A program made the translations under genes and the position numbers. Shown piece by piece: positions 10,607 to 21,652 of a stretch of 64,000 nucleotides of DNA. Under the pieces are notes generated by a model that was not told where the DNA came from, made no database searches, and saw only the letters and a program-made list of their open reading frames with translations. The number at the start of each line of letters is the position of its first letter. The first letter of the stretch is position 1. Origin of the DNA: Myxococcales bacterium (GTDB lineage: Bacteria; Myxococcota_A; Polyangia; Polyangiales; Polyangiaceae); NCBI GenBank assembly GCA_025351875.1, contig JANXVA010000414.1, positions 1 through 64,000 on the forward strand, written 5' to 3'.

Positions 10607-12156
10607 CGCGAGGTCATCCTTGCCGAGCTCGCCAGTGACGACGAGCGCGACGAGATAGGAGGCGACCACGCCCGTCGCGATGACGGGCGTGAGCAGCTTC
10701 GAGAACGTCGGCATCAGCCCGCCGACGAAGTATGCACCGGCGATGCAGAGTCCGACGCGGAGCGCCGTCTTCACCGGGACGAACGCGCCTGCAATCTTGC
10801 GCACGCTGAGGACTCCGACGACGAGCGCCAGCATGAGTGCCGTCGTCGTCGCGCGCGCCGTGGCGACGAGCTGGGCCTCGCCGAACGGCGCGAGCGGGAT
10901 GATGACGACGCAGGTTACCGCGAGGAGCCCGAGCGCAACGGCGGTGATCACGAGCGCGGTGCGCTCACGGCCGAGGCTCACCATCACGGTCGTCGACAGG
11001 CCGAGCATCGCAAAGGCGGCCTGGCCGAGGGCGAGGGTGCGGAGCGCCGCGATCCCGCGCACCGCGACCGCCGGGCCGTAGGCGAACTTGATGAGCGAGC
11101 CGGGCATCGTCAGCACGACGACCACGAGCATGCCGCACACGATGGCGCCGATCCGGCAGCCGCGACCCACGAGCTCCGCGACGCGCGCGCCGCTCGGATC
11201 CTCCGCCTTCGCGCGTGCCAGCATCGGGAAGAGCACCTGCGTGACGCTGAAGAGCATCTGGTACGGCAGGAACGCGAAGAGCTGGCAGGCGCGATAGACG
11301 CCGACCCACTCGTTTGCCGCCTGCGTCGAGGTCAGCGTGTCGGTGCTCGCCGGAGCAGCGAGCGAGAGGTAGCGGCCGAGCAGGATGATGTCGGCTTGCA
11401 TGAGGCCGTTCGTGAAGAGCTGCGCGACCATGACGGGCAGGATCAGCCCGAGGTACGCGCGCGCGTGGGGCACGCCGGCAGGGCGCGGCTCCGAGAACCC
11501 GGCGCCCGTGCCCGTCCAGCGGAGCGCGAGGAGAACCACGCCGAGCGACGCAAGCACGGCACCGACGGTCGCCCCGAGGACTCCCGGCGAGGTCGACAGC
11601 GCCGAGGCGATACCGCCCGCGCGCTTCGCGAAGAGCCAGCCGACGCCGAGCAGCGCCACCGTGCGGAGTGACGCGGCGGCGACGTCGAGCGCGGCCTGCT
11701 TCGTGAACATGCCGCGGCCGTTGAGGTACCCGATGAGCGGCGCATAGACGCCGTAGATGACGAGGACACCCGTCATCGCGAGCAGCGGCGTGAGCACCTC
11801 GGGTGCGTGCTCGAAGAAAGCCACGAGCGGCGAGGCGAGCGCGAGGACGACGCCGGCGACGAGGGCGAGGACGCCGTGAACCCGCAGCGTCGCCCGCAGC
11901 GCCTCTCGCTCGGATGTGCCCGCCGCAGCGATCGTGCGGCTCACGCCCTGCGTCGAGCTCGCCACGATGACGTTGTTGAAGACGTTCGACACCGCGAGGA
12001 CGCGTGAGAGCGCGCCGTAGTCGGCGAGACCGATCGCGCGCGGCAGGAAAAATTGCTGGATCAGGCCCGCCGCGATGAAGAACATCTTCGCGCCGAGGAC
12101 CGCGAGTCCACCTCGCCCGGCTTTTCGTGCCTGTTCGGGAACTGCTTCGGTCATGC

Positions 12157-13326
12157 TCAGTCTGCGGGCCTCAGGGCCACGGGGCGCTGCGGGAGGTTGA
12201 ACCCACGCGCTGGAATGTCATGTAGAATGCACGTACCAGGCTCGCGCTCGAAGACGCGAACGGGATACCCGCGGGGGCCCCGGCGCCGATCGCCCACGTA
12301 GAGCGAGCTCCCTCGCCAGGCGAGCCCTTGCAGGTCGTAGCCGGGCGTCGGCCCGAGCACGGCGGCCTGCGCGGAGGTGAGGACCTTGCCGCTCGTCGGG
12401 TCGAACGTCACGAGCGACGTCGGGTTCACGTCCTTCTGGGGGCCACCCACGATCGCTACGCCGCATCCGTCGGTCACCGCCACCTCGGCGACGCTCCCGC
12501 CGAGGTCCTCCTCCTTGACGAGGAGGCGCGTCGTCGAGGTGGCCGTGTCGAAGCGCTCGATGCCCGCGAGCTTCTCGCCCGCGTTGTCGAAGTTCCCCGG
12601 CTCGGCAAGGAAGAGCGCGCCGCCGAGCTCGGCCATCGTGTTGAACGGATTGCGACCGGCGAGCTGGATCGTGGCCTCGACCTTCCGCGTCGCGACGTCG
12701 ATGCGGAGCATCGCGGAGGGCTGCTTCGAGCTGAGGGGGTTGACCTTGTCCGTGTCGTCGAGCCGCTCGAGCGTGACGAACGCCTTCGGGACGCCGCCCA
12801 CGTCCACGATGCGGATGGCATCGGCCTGCGGGTTGCCGTCGGCATCGAACTCCGGGCCCGAGAGATCGATCGAGCTCGTCACCTGGCCGCCGACGAGAAC
12901 GGCGATGCGCGGAACGTTGTAGAGAACGACGAACAGGGCACCGTCGGGCGCCGCCGCGACGTCGTGAGGGTTGACCGAGCCCTGGCGCCCCGCCTCGTGC
13001 ACGCTGTAACGGGCCTTCGGTGTCCCGCAGAGAGGATCGAGCTCGAAGATGAGATCGTTGTTCCGCGCGAGGAAAAACGCGCGCCCCGCCGAAAGGGCGA
13101 GCTGAGGATCGCTGCCCAGGTCGACCCCGGAGGTTCGCGGACCGAGCTCGCATCGCGGCGCCCCGCAGACGATGCTCGAGGAGTAGTCGCTCGCGGCGAC
13201 GAGGAGCTCGACGCCACTACACTCTGTCGTGCCCGCCTGGGTCTCCGTGGAACCACACGCCCACGCAGCGCCGATCGCGAGGGACGTCGCGAGCGCTACG
13301 GGAACCCGGCGTGAAAGGAGAGTCAC
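12157..13326 (-). CDS. Secreted/lipoprotein of unknown function, beta-propeller-like
   Basis: Signal peptide with lipobox (AIGAAWACGS); repeated beta-rich segments (SVNPHDVAAAPDGALFVVLYNVPRIAVL). Confidence 0.6.
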   Translation of the reverse strand: MTLLSRRVPVALATSLAIGAAWACGSTETQAGTTECSGVELLVAASDYSSSIVCGAPRCELGPRTSGVDLGSDPQLALSAGRAFFLARNNDLIFELDPLCGTPKARYSVHEAGRQGSVNPHDVAAAPDGALFVVLYNVPRIAVLVGGQVTSSIDLSGPEFDADGNPQADAIRIVDVGGVPKAFVTLERLDDTDKVNPLSSKQPSAMLRIDVATRKVEATIQLAGRNPFNTMAELGGALFLAEPGNFDNAGEKLAGIERFDTATSTTRLLVKEEDLGGSVAEVAVTDGCGVAIVGGPQKDVNPTSLVTFDPTSGKVLTSAQAAVLGPTPGYDLQGLAWRGSSLYVGDRRRGPRGYPVRVFEREPGTCILHDIPARGFNLPQRPVALRPAD

Positions 13327-13379
13327 GACAGCGAGGTGAACCTCCTCTGCGGGGCGCCGTCAACCGAAAGGACGCGCGC

Positions 13380-13907
13380 TCAATGAAGCCTCGTCGGATC
13401 TGCGACCTGGCCGCTCGGCGTGAGGCCTGCCTTCTGCCAGCGCTGCTCGTCCGTGAGACCGGGCTCGGCGGGCAGGGGAGTCGTGTCGCGCACGATCATC
13501 TCGCTGCGGTGACCCTCGCCGCCGCGGTAGAGGCGCACGTCGATCGACAGCCGCTTCTCCGGGTCGCCGACGGGAGCCACGTCGGACAGCTCCGTTCCGC
13601 TCGTACCGGGCATCACCTTGCCGTCCTTCACGCGCGCGCGCACGAAGTTGACGAGGTCTTCGGGCGTGAGCGGCGTCTGCACGTGGATGGTCTTCTCGAA
13701 CCGCCCCGCGATGCGCGAGTTGCGCGGGAGCGGGAGCCCGAACGCGCGCTCCTTGCTCTCGACCACCTCGTTGGGGGCGAGGTGGTCCGGCGGCTTGGCG
13801 TCGCTCGGTTGCTCCTCGTGCCGCTTGCAGGAGCTGCAAGCGGTGCCACCGAGCGGTAGAGAGACCGTGAGCGCGACCAGGAGGAGCGCGTGGCGCAGAT
13901 GTGTCAC
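13380..13907 (-). CDS. Hypothetical lipoprotein
   Basis: Lipobox LPLGGTACSSC; co-oriented with the pilus operon. Confidence 0.6.
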   Translation of the reverse strand: MTHLRHALLLVALTVSLPLGGTACSSCKRHEEQPSDAKPPDHLAPNEVVESKERAFGLPLPRNSRIAGRFEKTIHVQTPLTPEDLVNFVRARVKDGKVMPGTSGTELSDVAPVGDPEKRLSIDVRLYRGGEGHRSEMIVRDTTPLPAEPGLTDEQRWQKAGLTPSGQVADPTRLH

Positions 13908-13927
13908 TGGAGAACCTGGAGGCTACT

Positions 13928-16900
13928 CTAGTCGACGACGAGCGCCCATGCATCGATGGAGGCACTGGTGCGCGGAAGCGGCCGCGTGAGGGGAGTTGCC
14001 GGGCGGGCTGCCTGCGGCGTGCCCGTGCCACCGCCGGTGCGCGCGTTCGTGGCGCCGAAGAAGATGTCGAACTTCGTCGACGTGAGGCCGGTGAATGCGG
14101 GGTCTCCCGCCGTCGCGTCGAAGGTCGCGCAGGACTGCGCCGCGCGGATCGTGACGCCCGGGATGATGGCGCCCTTCAGCGTGGGATCGAAGAGCGTCGG
14201 GTCTTCCTTCTGGATCAGGGCGACGAGGCACGAGCCGGTGTTCACGTCGACGCTGCCCAGCTTGCACCAGCGAGGCGAGCCACCGCCGTTGATGCCAGAG
14301 ATGTCGGCGTTGAAGAAGTCCATGCCCCACAGGGTGGGCACACCGCCCTGCGTGCAGACCGCAGAGCTCCCGGGGACGGCGGGCTTGTAGCTGGCGAAGT
14401 AGAGCGTCCGGTCGAAGACCGTCATCGGACCCGAGACACGCTCGCCTGCCGTGAGGCTCGTGTACCACTTGACCTTCGCCTTCGACGGCGTGCCGGCGAC
14501 GGTCTGGCGCACTTCCTGAATCGAGTAGACGTAGTTCGTCTCGCCCGTGACGACGATGTTCTCCTGGTCGCCCGTCGCGACGTTGATCACGATGCCGCCC
14601 GAGGGATCGAGCGAGAGCACGGGGGGCGTGGTGATCGGCTCGCTGGCCAGAGCGCAGGGCCCCGCGGCGCCGCACGAGGGGGTCAGGCCCGTGTTGATGA
14701 GATCCTGGAAGAGCGTCGCGCTCCACTGGGCCGGGTCCGTCGAGCTGAGGTCGATGCGCCAGACGGTGCCGTCTGCGTCTCCGACGAAGGCCTTCTGGGC
14801 CGTCGCGCCGACGATGTTGGGAAACACGGTGGGCGTGCCGATGATCGGCGAGTCGAACGGCGTGTCGATGACCCTGCCGATGTCGCGGATGCGCTTCGGC
14901 ACATCCTGCGCGGCGCGCCCGAAGTGGCGGATGATCTCGCCCGTGTCGAGCCGCACGACCGTGACGCTGCGGCCGGCGACCGGATCCGTCGCGGCGCAGG
15001 ACGCGCCCCACTGGCGCACGGTCTTGCGTCGCGGGAAGGCGGCGTCGCTGAAGTCGAAGTTGACCGGGTTGTACGCGCCGCCGCTATCCATGGCGCGGAG
15101 GCAGGTGCCGCCCTTGACCGGCGGGCCGTCGATGCCGCCGGGGAGGATCGCGACGCCGATCTGGCGAACGCCGCTGCCGTCGCCCGGATCGACCTGGAGC
15201 GTCGTGATGGCCGGGGTGCCGCTCTGGTTGCCGAAGAGGGCGACCATCTGCGTGCCGTCGCGCGCCTTGCGGTTCTGCTTCGCCGGGTCGCCGGCAATCC
15301 ACTCGACGTCCGTGAGCTGCCAGAGGAAGTGCGGTCCGACCGCCGGGACCGTCGTACCGAAGGCGAGCGCCTTGGTGGTCGCGGGCACATAGGAAGCCAG
15401 GCAGCCCGTGGCGGCGGCGGGGTAACCGCCGCAGTCCGGGTCGCTCACGTTGAGCGCGTAGTAACCTGCGCCGCCTGCGCCCATGCCTGCGACCAACGTC
15501 GTGTGGTAGACGTTCGAGTTCACCGGATCGGTGGTCTTGCGGTCCCAGACGGTGTCCTTCACCGCGGGCGTGCCGTCGAGGAGGATCTGCTGACCCGTCG
15601 GGTAGTTCGGCGCGATCTTCGGGAGCACCGCGGGCGGAACGAAGGCCCACATCTCGAAGTTGCCGTTGTCGAACGTCGTCGAGGCGAGCGACTTGAACGC
15701 GTGAAGGATGCCGTCCGCGCTCGCGACATACATCGTGGGCCGGCGGTTTCCGTGCGCGGTCGCGAACGCCTGGTAGGCGTCGTCGCGAAGGTACTGGTTC
15801 GGCGTCCCGACGAGAGTCGGCGAGGAGCGGTAGATCGCGCCGAGCGCGGAGCACTGCGGGACGCAGACCTCTCCAGCGATGCCGCCGGGCGGTGCGCAGG
15901 CGTTCGGATCGGAGACCGTACAGCCGCCACCGGAGATCGAGCAGAAGCCCGCGCTCAGGTTGCCGGCGACCGTGCAACGAACGTTGAACTCCCAGGGCCC
16001 GGAGGGCTTGATCGATCCGAAGTGAGCGGTCTCGAAGTCCCACATGACGTCCGTGCACGTCGCGCGATTGAGGGCGGGGATGTCGATGCTCGCCTTGGTG
16101 ACCGCTTCGACACCCCTCGAGCGCTTGCACGACGGAGAGACCGGGGGGACACCGACATCGGGCTGGATGTCGAGCGCTGCGGCCCAGTTGGGCGTGCTCT
16201 TGAGGGTGTCGTCCAGTCCGGAGACCTCGGTGCCGAGGAACTGCGGGATGCCGTCGATGGGGCTGGCCGCCGCGTACGGGCGGATCGATCGGGCCGAGTC
16301 CACGACGGTGCCGAACGGCGCCGGTCCGGCCGTCGTCTGCGCTTTCACGGAGATGAAGCGACGGTTCGCCGCCACGGTCTGCGCTGCGAGGTTGGCCGAG
16401 TACGAGTCACCCTCGGTCACCGACTGCGGCGACTGCGGGGTCGGGACTGCGCCGACGCAGTACGAGCGCTCGCGGTCGATCTCGCCGGACCACACCTTCT
16501 GGGCGTTCGGGATGAACGAGGCGATGAAGGAGGCGGTGCGGTTCCGGTTGCCGTCCGTGGCGACCGTCACGGACGGTGCGTAGCCCGGGAGCGTGCGCGT
16601 CGTTGCGGTCTTCGTGACGCCGCCGAGGACGCGACCGAAGGAGAGGACGAGGTCAGCCTGCGTCTCCGCGAAGAAGGGACCGACCTGGCCGTTCGGGAAC
16701 GTACCGAAGTAGGCAATCTCGTTGAGCTGGCAGCACGCCTCGGCGGTCGAGCCCGGCGGGGGTTTCGAGGGCGGGGTGGTGCAGGCGGTCTGCATGGCCG
16801 TCGCCGTGCCACCGAGGTTCGTGTACCACTGCTTGCAGCTCGTCGCGAGCGGCGCCGTGGGGAAGCCGTCGTTGACGAACTTCACGTCGCCTGAGCCGTT

Positions 16901-18226
16901 GACGGAGAAGCCGATGACGAACGTGTTCACCTGCTTGCCGACCGGCCCGCTCGACAGGTCACTCGCGACCTTCGACGCCAGGTTGAACGGGCACTTGCCG
17001 CCGGCGCCCGTCTTGCAGCTCGGGCGGAGATCGAGGTTCGGTGCGCCGTCGGTGAGGAGGATGATGTACTGGTCGCGGCAGCCGACCGCGACGTACGGAT
17101 CGGGCGTCGTCCCGCTCGGACCTTCGGGGCTGTAGAGGAAGTAGTCGCGCGCATCCTCCATCATGCCGGCGATCGGCGTCGCGCCGTAGGGCCGTGCGCC
17201 GAGGAGGACCTTCTGGACGGAGTCGTTGACCGTCTCGATCTCGAACGTGTCCGCGTTCGGCGACGGGAATCCGACCATTCGCCCTTCCCACGGCGGCGCT
17301 GCGACGTGGCGAGCTCCGGCCTCGAAGGCAGAGGCGGCGCTCGCGCAGTTGCCAGGGAGTCCGATGCCGAGCACGTTTCCCGTGTCGGTGGTCAGCACGT
17401 TGGTCGCGCTCTTCACGTACGACCACTGGCCGAGGAACGGATTGGCGGTGTCGACGTTGCCGCCCACCGGGAGTGGCGTCAGGACGCCGATGCCCGGGTT
17501 GGGATCGTTGTCGAAGGTCATCAGGCCGAAGCGAATGTAGTCGCGCACGGCGTCGAGCTGACCGTCGTTCGCTTGCTCGAACGTGCACGCGTTCGGCCCC
17601 AGGGACAGCGGGGCTCCCACGCCGTACTGGGTCTTCAAGTGGTTGTTGAAGACCTGCGTGAACGCGTCCGGGGGGAGGGCTCGAGCGTTGCCGCCAGAGC
17701 CGAGGCCGCTCACGCCTACGCCGGTTCCGGCAGCGGCGCCCGGGAGCGAGTACGGAGCGAACGTGCATGCGGTGGCGAGCGTCGCGCCGGTGAGCGGCCG
17801 GTGGTACGGCAGGAAGTAGTCCGCGTCGTAGACCTGCTTGCCGTTGATCTTGAACTCGTTCTTGAACGCGGTGGTCGTACGGTCGACCGCGTCGCAGCTG
17901 TAGTACGGCTGGAGGTTGCCGGTCAGCACCTGGAGGAGCATGCCCCAGCGGTTGGGGTTCGACGGGGTACCGGGCACGCACACGTTGACCGGCAACGGTG
18001 TCGGTGCGCGGTTGGCGCTCGGGAGCGAGTTGTCGACCATGCGCTCCATGGAGCCGGAGTTGTCGACGAGAAGGAGGACGTTGGGCAGCGGTCGCGCCGT
18101 GGTGCCCGCGATCTGCGCGTTCGCGTCACCCGATGCGCAGACAGCTCCGAGCGCCGTCGCGCCCAGCAATCCGCGGAGCACGAGGCGCGACATACCGATG
18201 CGCGAGGTCTTTGCGTTGGTCGGCAT
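13928..18226 (-). CDS. pilY1: PilY1-like type IV pilus biogenesis protein with N-terminal VWA/MIDAS region
   Basis: 1432 aa; signal peptide; PNVLLLVDNSGSM; C-terminal PilY1 propeller motifs (GNRRPTMYVASADGILHAF, VGDADGTVWRIDLS); follows PilX/W/V/FimT genes. Confidence 0.88.
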   Translation of the reverse strand: MPTNAKTSRIGMSRLVLRGLLGATALGAVCASGDANAQIAGTTARPLPNVLLLVDNSGSMERMVDNSLPSANRAPTPLPVNVCVPGTPSNPNRWGMLLQVLTGNLQPYYSCDAVDRTTTAFKNEFKINGKQVYDADYFLPYHRPLTGATLATACTFAPYSLPGAAAGTGVGVSGLGSGGNARALPPDAFTQVFNNHLKTQYGVGAPLSLGPNACTFEQANDGQLDAVRDYIRFGLMTFDNDPNPGIGVLTPLPVGGNVDTANPFLGQWSYVKSATNVLTTDTGNVLGIGLPGNCASAASAFEAGARHVAAPPWEGRMVGFPSPNADTFEIETVNDSVQKVLLGARPYGATPIAGMMEDARDYFLYSPEGPSGTTPDPYVAVGCRDQYIILLTDGAPNLDLRPSCKTGAGGKCPFNLASKVASDLSSGPVGKQVNTFVIGFSVNGSGDVKFVNDGFPTAPLATSCKQWYTNLGGTATAMQTACTTPPSKPPPGSTAEACCQLNEIAYFGTFPNGQVGPFFAETQADLVLSFGRVLGGVTKTATTRTLPGYAPSVTVATDGNRNRTASFIASFIPNAQKVWSGEIDRERSYCVGAVPTPQSPQSVTEGDSYSANLAAQTVAANRRFISVKAQTTAGPAPFGTVVDSARSIRPYAAASPIDGIPQFLGTEVSGLDDTLKSTPNWAAALDIQPDVGVPPVSPSCKRSRGVEAVTKASIDIPALNRATCTDVMWDFETAHFGSIKPSGPWEFNVRCTVAGNLSAGFCSISGGGCTVSDPNACAPPGGIAGEVCVPQCSALGAIYRSSPTLVGTPNQYLRDDAYQAFATAHGNRRPTMYVASADGILHAFKSLASTTFDNGNFEMWAFVPPAVLPKIAPNYPTGQQILLDGTPAVKDTVWDRKTTDPVNSNVYHTTLVAGMGAGGAGYYALNVSDPDCGGYPAAATGCLASYVPATTKALAFGTTVPAVGPHFLWQLTDVEWIAGDPAKQNRKARDGTQMVALFGNQSGTPAITTLQVDPGDGSGVRQIGVAILPGGIDGPPVKGGTCLRAMDSGGAYNPVNFDFSDAAFPRRKTVRQWGASCAATDPVAGRSVTVVRLDTGEIIRHFGRAAQDVPKRIRDIGRVIDTPFDSPIIGTPTVFPNIVGATAQKAFVGDADGTVWRIDLSSTDPAQWSATLFQDLINTGLTPSCGAAGPCALASEPITTPPVLSLDPSGGIVINVATGDQENIVVTGETNYVYSIQEVRQTVAGTPSKAKVKWYTSLTAGERVSGPMTVFDRTLYFASYKPAVPGSSAVCTQGGVPTLWGMDFFNADISGINGGGSPRWCKLGSVDVNTGSCLVALIQKEDPTLFDPTLKGAIIPGVTIRAAQSCATFDATAGDPAFTGLTSTKFDIFFGATNARTGGGTGTPQAARPATPLTRPLPRTSASIDAWALVVD

Positions 18227-18235
18227 GAATTCTCC

Positions 18236-18916
18236 TCAGTAGGCCGCAGCCGCGCCCGTGATCGGGCCGACTGTCATCCGTCCGCGACCCATCACGGCGG
18301 ACTGAGCCGGCGTGTTGGGGGCGATGCTCGATCGTACGGTCGCAAGAACTGTGACCGTGACTTGCGTGAAGCGCTGGGTCGCCGGGTCGTAGCCGCTCCC
18401 CGCCGCGGGCGGGATGTCGACCGGGTTCGAGATCTCGACCTCGGCGCTGGGGGTCGAGTTGACGGCGCCGAAGCTGTCCGCACCGAAGCCCGGCGTCGTC
18501 GCCCAGGCATTGGTGTTGACCGACAGCCCGATGATCTTCATCTCGGCCTCGTTGAGGCGCCGGCAGGCCGCGCCGGGCGGAGCCGGATCGGGCCCAGCGT
18601 ACGGTACCGCCGTCGTGCAGTTGGTCGTTCGCTTCGCCCCGGACATCGACTGGATGACCGCCTGCGCGGCCTTGGGGTTCAACGTCTCCGCGGTCATCAT
18701 CAGCGCGTGCTCGCCCGCGCGCTGCGACTGGAGCGCCTCGCGCCCGTGACCGGCGGCCTTGATGTCGGACTGCGTGGCCGACAGACCGTACACGCCCATC
18801 GCCGCGAGCAAACCAAGGGTGACGACGACGATGAACATCACCGCGCCTTCGCTCCGCCTGCGCGCGCGAGCCCGCGCGAGCCGAGCCGCTCGAGAGAGTC
18901 GGGGGGAGGATTTCAT
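18236..18916 (-). CDS. pilX: PilX-like minor pilin/assembly protein
   Basis: GAVMFIVVVTLGLLAAMGVYGLSATQSDIKAAG; sits between pilW and pilY1. Confidence 0.7.
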   Translation of the reverse strand: MKSSPRLSRAARLARARARRRSEGAVMFIVVVTLGLLAAMGVYGLSATQSDIKAAGHGREALQSQRAGEHALMMTAETLNPKAAQAVIQSMSGAKRTTNCTTAVPYAGPDPAPPGAACRRLNEAEMKIIGLSVNTNAWATTPGFGADSFGAVNSTPSAEVEISNPVDIPPAAGSGYDPATQRFTQVTVTVLATVRSSIAPNTPAQSAVMGRGRMTVGPITGAAAAY

Positions 18917-20238
18917 CAGTACGTCATCCCTGCCTGGTTGATGAGCTGGACTTCCGACATGATCGTCCGTGCGCGCGCGAGGTTCTTGCACGGCACCGCC
19001 GCCTCGGTGCAGTAACGCGAGATGTACCCGGGAACGAGCGACAGCGGTGCGTCGCGGTCGGGGAGCGACGAGCGTGTCGCGACGCGGAAGCGGACGGAAC
19101 GAACACGCTGCGGCGCCGGGGTGCCTGTCGTCGTCCCGGCCGCGGCCTGCGTCCAGTTGGCAATGGCGACGCCGTCCGTGTCCATGTCGAACGACAGCTG
19201 GTTGGTCGGCGGGGGCAGAGCGGCGGGGCTGTCGACGCTGACGCCAAACTTCAGATCGATCGCATACTCGGCGACGACCTGCGGGCCTCCGGGGGACGGG
19301 ACGCTCGCTCCGGTCGCGTCCAGAACTTCACGGTAGAGATCGAATTTGTTTCCGGTCTGGCCGACCGCCACATCGGGAGCGAGCGGGGCGGTCGTGGGCC
19401 CGATCCACCACCGGACCGTCTGCACGGGGTTGATCGTGATCTCGTCCCCCGGCGTCCCTCCGCAGTTGCCGGCGGAGCCAGCTGCAGTACCGCTGGCCGG
19501 GATGGGCGGGTTGCCGTCGGCCGCAGCGGCGAAGCTGATCGTGGCCGTGCCCGCCGCGCCGACGGCGGTGCTGAGGACGACGTAGTGCTGGCACCCGGTG
19601 ACGTCGACGACGCGCGCCAGGAACGGCGGGGGCGCGCCGGCGAGCGAGCCAGGCGTGAACGCGTTGCGTACGGCCGTGTTCGGATTCGAACCCGCCGAGA
19701 GGAGCCGCGAGACCGCCGGGTTGTTGGTGGTGTTCAGGATGACGCTGTCGTTGTTGACCTGGAGGATCCCGCGGTAAGAGTCGTCGGTCGTGTAGTTTCC
19801 GGTCAGCAGGATCGAGTCGGGGTTCAGCAGGTTCTTGGCGGACAGGAGGTTGGGCCCCTGCGCGGTCGCGAAGGAGCCACCGACGACGATCCGGATCCCC
19901 TGGAGGTTGGCCGTCGCCACGCCGTAGCGAGAGGGCGTCGCCGCTCCGGGGAGCTGCGCTGCCTTGTGCCCGAACGGGACGGTGTCGCCGCCGGCGAGCT
20001 GGATGTTTCCCGTCGCCATGAAGGACACGCGCGTGAGGTCCTGGCGCAGGCGCTCGGCCGCCGTGCGGACCGCCGACTCCGTCGTCGAGAGGCGGGCCTC
20101 CTCGTAGAAGCTCGTCGTCGCCGTGCGGGCGAGCCCGACGACGGCGATCGTCACGATGAGACCCGCAACGAGCGACACCATGAGCTCCACGAGCGTGAAG
20201 CCGCGTCCCGCTCGCAGGTTGCATCCGCGAGTGTTCAT
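18916..20238 (-). CDS. pilW: PilW-family minor pilin
   Basis: Type III signal GRGFTLVELMVSLVAGLIVTIAVV from the in-frame ATG at 20238; PilW-like length. Confidence 0.82.
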   Translation of the reverse strand: MNTRGCNLRAGRGFTLVELMVSLVAGLIVTIAVVGLARTATTSFYEEARLSTTESAVRTAAERLRQDLTRVSFMATGNIQLAGGDTVPFGHKAAQLPGAATPSRYGVATANLQGIRIVVGGSFATAQGPNLLSAKNLLNPDSILLTGNYTTDDSYRGILQVNNDSVILNTTNNPAVSRLLSAGSNPNTAVRNAFTPGSLAGAPPPFLARVVDVTGCQHYVVLSTAVGAAGTATISFAAAADGNPPIPASGTAAGSAGNCGGTPGDEITINPVQTVRWWIGPTTAPLAPDVAVGQTGNKFDLYREVLDATGASVPSPGGPQVVAEYAIDLKFGVSVDSPAALPPPTNQLSFDMDTDGVAIANWTQAAAGTTTGTPAPQRVRSVRFRVATRSSLPDRDAPLSLVPGYISRYCTEAAVPCKNLARARTIMSEVQLINQAGMTY

Positions 20239-20876
20239 CGGAGTTGCGTCTCCCGGATGGCCGTCGCCGCATAGACGAAGTGGAAGGGCGACACAGCCGG
20301 AATGACCTCGGGCGGAGGCGACGCGCAGTTGCCGATGGCCGACTGCTCGAGCCGCGCGTAGTAGACGCGGACCTCCGCGCGCATCAGCCCGGTTTGCTCG
20401 AGCTTGGGGTAGGCGGGCCCGGCGCCGGGCGGCACGATCCACTGGAGTCGGTACTGCACGCAGTACACGGCTTGAGTCGTACCCGAAGGAAGGTCCCGAC
20501 CGAACGAGTCGAACGCAGGGCTGAGCCCGGCGGCCGGCGCGGGCGGCATCGTGATGCTGCAGAACGTGGGGCAGGGCTTGTCGACGTCCGTCAGCCACCG
20601 CGTCTTGTTGAGGTCGATCTTGTCCGGAACCGTCGCGTTCGGCTGGGTCCAGAAAGTGGCGTCTCGCTGGAGCCGGGCGATCCACTCGTTGGCAATGTTG
20701 GTCGCCATGTCCGCGCGACGCGCGTCCTCGCCGCCCTGGATGACGGCGCGCTGCATCCCGATGACGCCGGCCGCGCCGATCGCGAACAGCGTCATGGCCA
20801 TGAGGACTTCGACCGCGGTGTAGCCGCGTTCCTGGTCTCGCCTTCTGTCGTGGTGCGCGTGCGTGAGGTTCGTCAT
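20235..20876 (-). CDS. pilV: PilV-family minor pilin
   Basis: ERGYTAVEVLMAMTLFAIGAAGVIGMQRA; ATG at 20876; start/stop overlap with neighbours. Confidence 0.82.
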   Translation of the reverse strand: MTNLTHAHHDRRRDQERGYTAVEVLMAMTLFAIGAAGVIGMQRAVIQGGEDARRADMATNIANEWIARLQRDATFWTQPNATVPDKIDLNKTRWLTDVDKPCPTFCSITMPPAPAAGLSPAFDSFGRDLPSGTTQAVYCVQYRLQWIVPPGAGPAYPKLEQTGLMRAEVRVYYARLEQSAIGNCASPPPEVIPAVSPFHFVYAATAIRETQLR

Positions 20877-21652
20877 TTCGAGTGAATCCGTGCGGCGGCG
20901 GCGCCGGCGAGCGTCACGTTGCGCGAGAGGCCTTTCGGTGAGCCGCCCTCGCTGCGCGTGATGCGGATCTCGGCGATGCCCGTGAAAGGAGCGCGCGCCT
21001 GCATGTTGGTGATCGCAGCGCCCATCGTCGCGCCCTCCGCGGCGTAGACGGTTCCGTTCGGGGTGACGCAGACCGCGAGCGCCGGCGTGACCACGAGCGT
21101 GAGCGGGTCGGTGGGATCCGTGATCGCGAACTCGGCCTTGATGTCGGGGTCGATGTTGATCGGCGCGTTGAGCTCGAGGCCTTCTACCATCGCCGTGAGG
21201 TTGGTCGCAGCGGGTGCCGTGGGGACGTACCCGATGATCGGCGCCCACTGGCCGACCGTCCGGCAGCTGCTCGCGGGGTTCGGACCGAGCGGAGCAGCTG
21301 TGTTGTCGAGGGCCTCGAAGAGCCACACGCGGCCACGGACACCGCTCGGTCCGGCAATGAGGAGGTGGGCGGCACCGCGGCCCGATGCCCGCGACTTTGC
21401 CCGCGTCGCCATCTGCTGGATCTGACGGGCGTAATCGAACGCCATCCGGTCGTCGCGGGCGACCCGCATCGCCGGGGCGGCGATCACGGCGAGGATGGAG
21501 ATGAGGACGACGACGATCATCAGCTCGATGAGCGTGAAACCTGCTTGCAGCGCGCGCCGGGCAGCCCGGCGTGCCGCGCGTGCCGGCTCACGGGAGCAAG
21601 AGGAGCGGAGGGAGCGGATCGTCAGAGCTTGCACCAACGACCCGTTGAGCAA
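20873..21652 (-). CDS. fimT: FimT/GspH-like minor pilin
   Basis: QAGFTLIELMIVVVLISILAVIAAPAM prepilin signal; first gene of the operon. Confidence 0.8.
   Translation of the reverse strand: MLNGSLVQALTIRSLRSSCSREPARAARRAARRALQAGFTLIELMIVVVLISILAVIAAPAMRVARDDRMAFDYARQIQQMATRAKSRASGRGAAHLLIAGPSGVRGRVWLFEALDNTAAPLGPNPASSCRTVGQWAPIIGYVPTAPAATNLTAMVEGLELNAPINIDPDIKAEFAITDPTDPLTLVVTPALAVCVTPNGTVYAAEGATMGAAITNMQARAPFTGIAEIRITRSEGGSPKGLSRNVTLAGAAAARIHSK

Noticed and set aside
13901-16894. 997-aa plus-strand ORF antisense to pilY1
   Set aside because: Arg/Asp/Val-rich shadow ORF of the pilY1 coding sequence.
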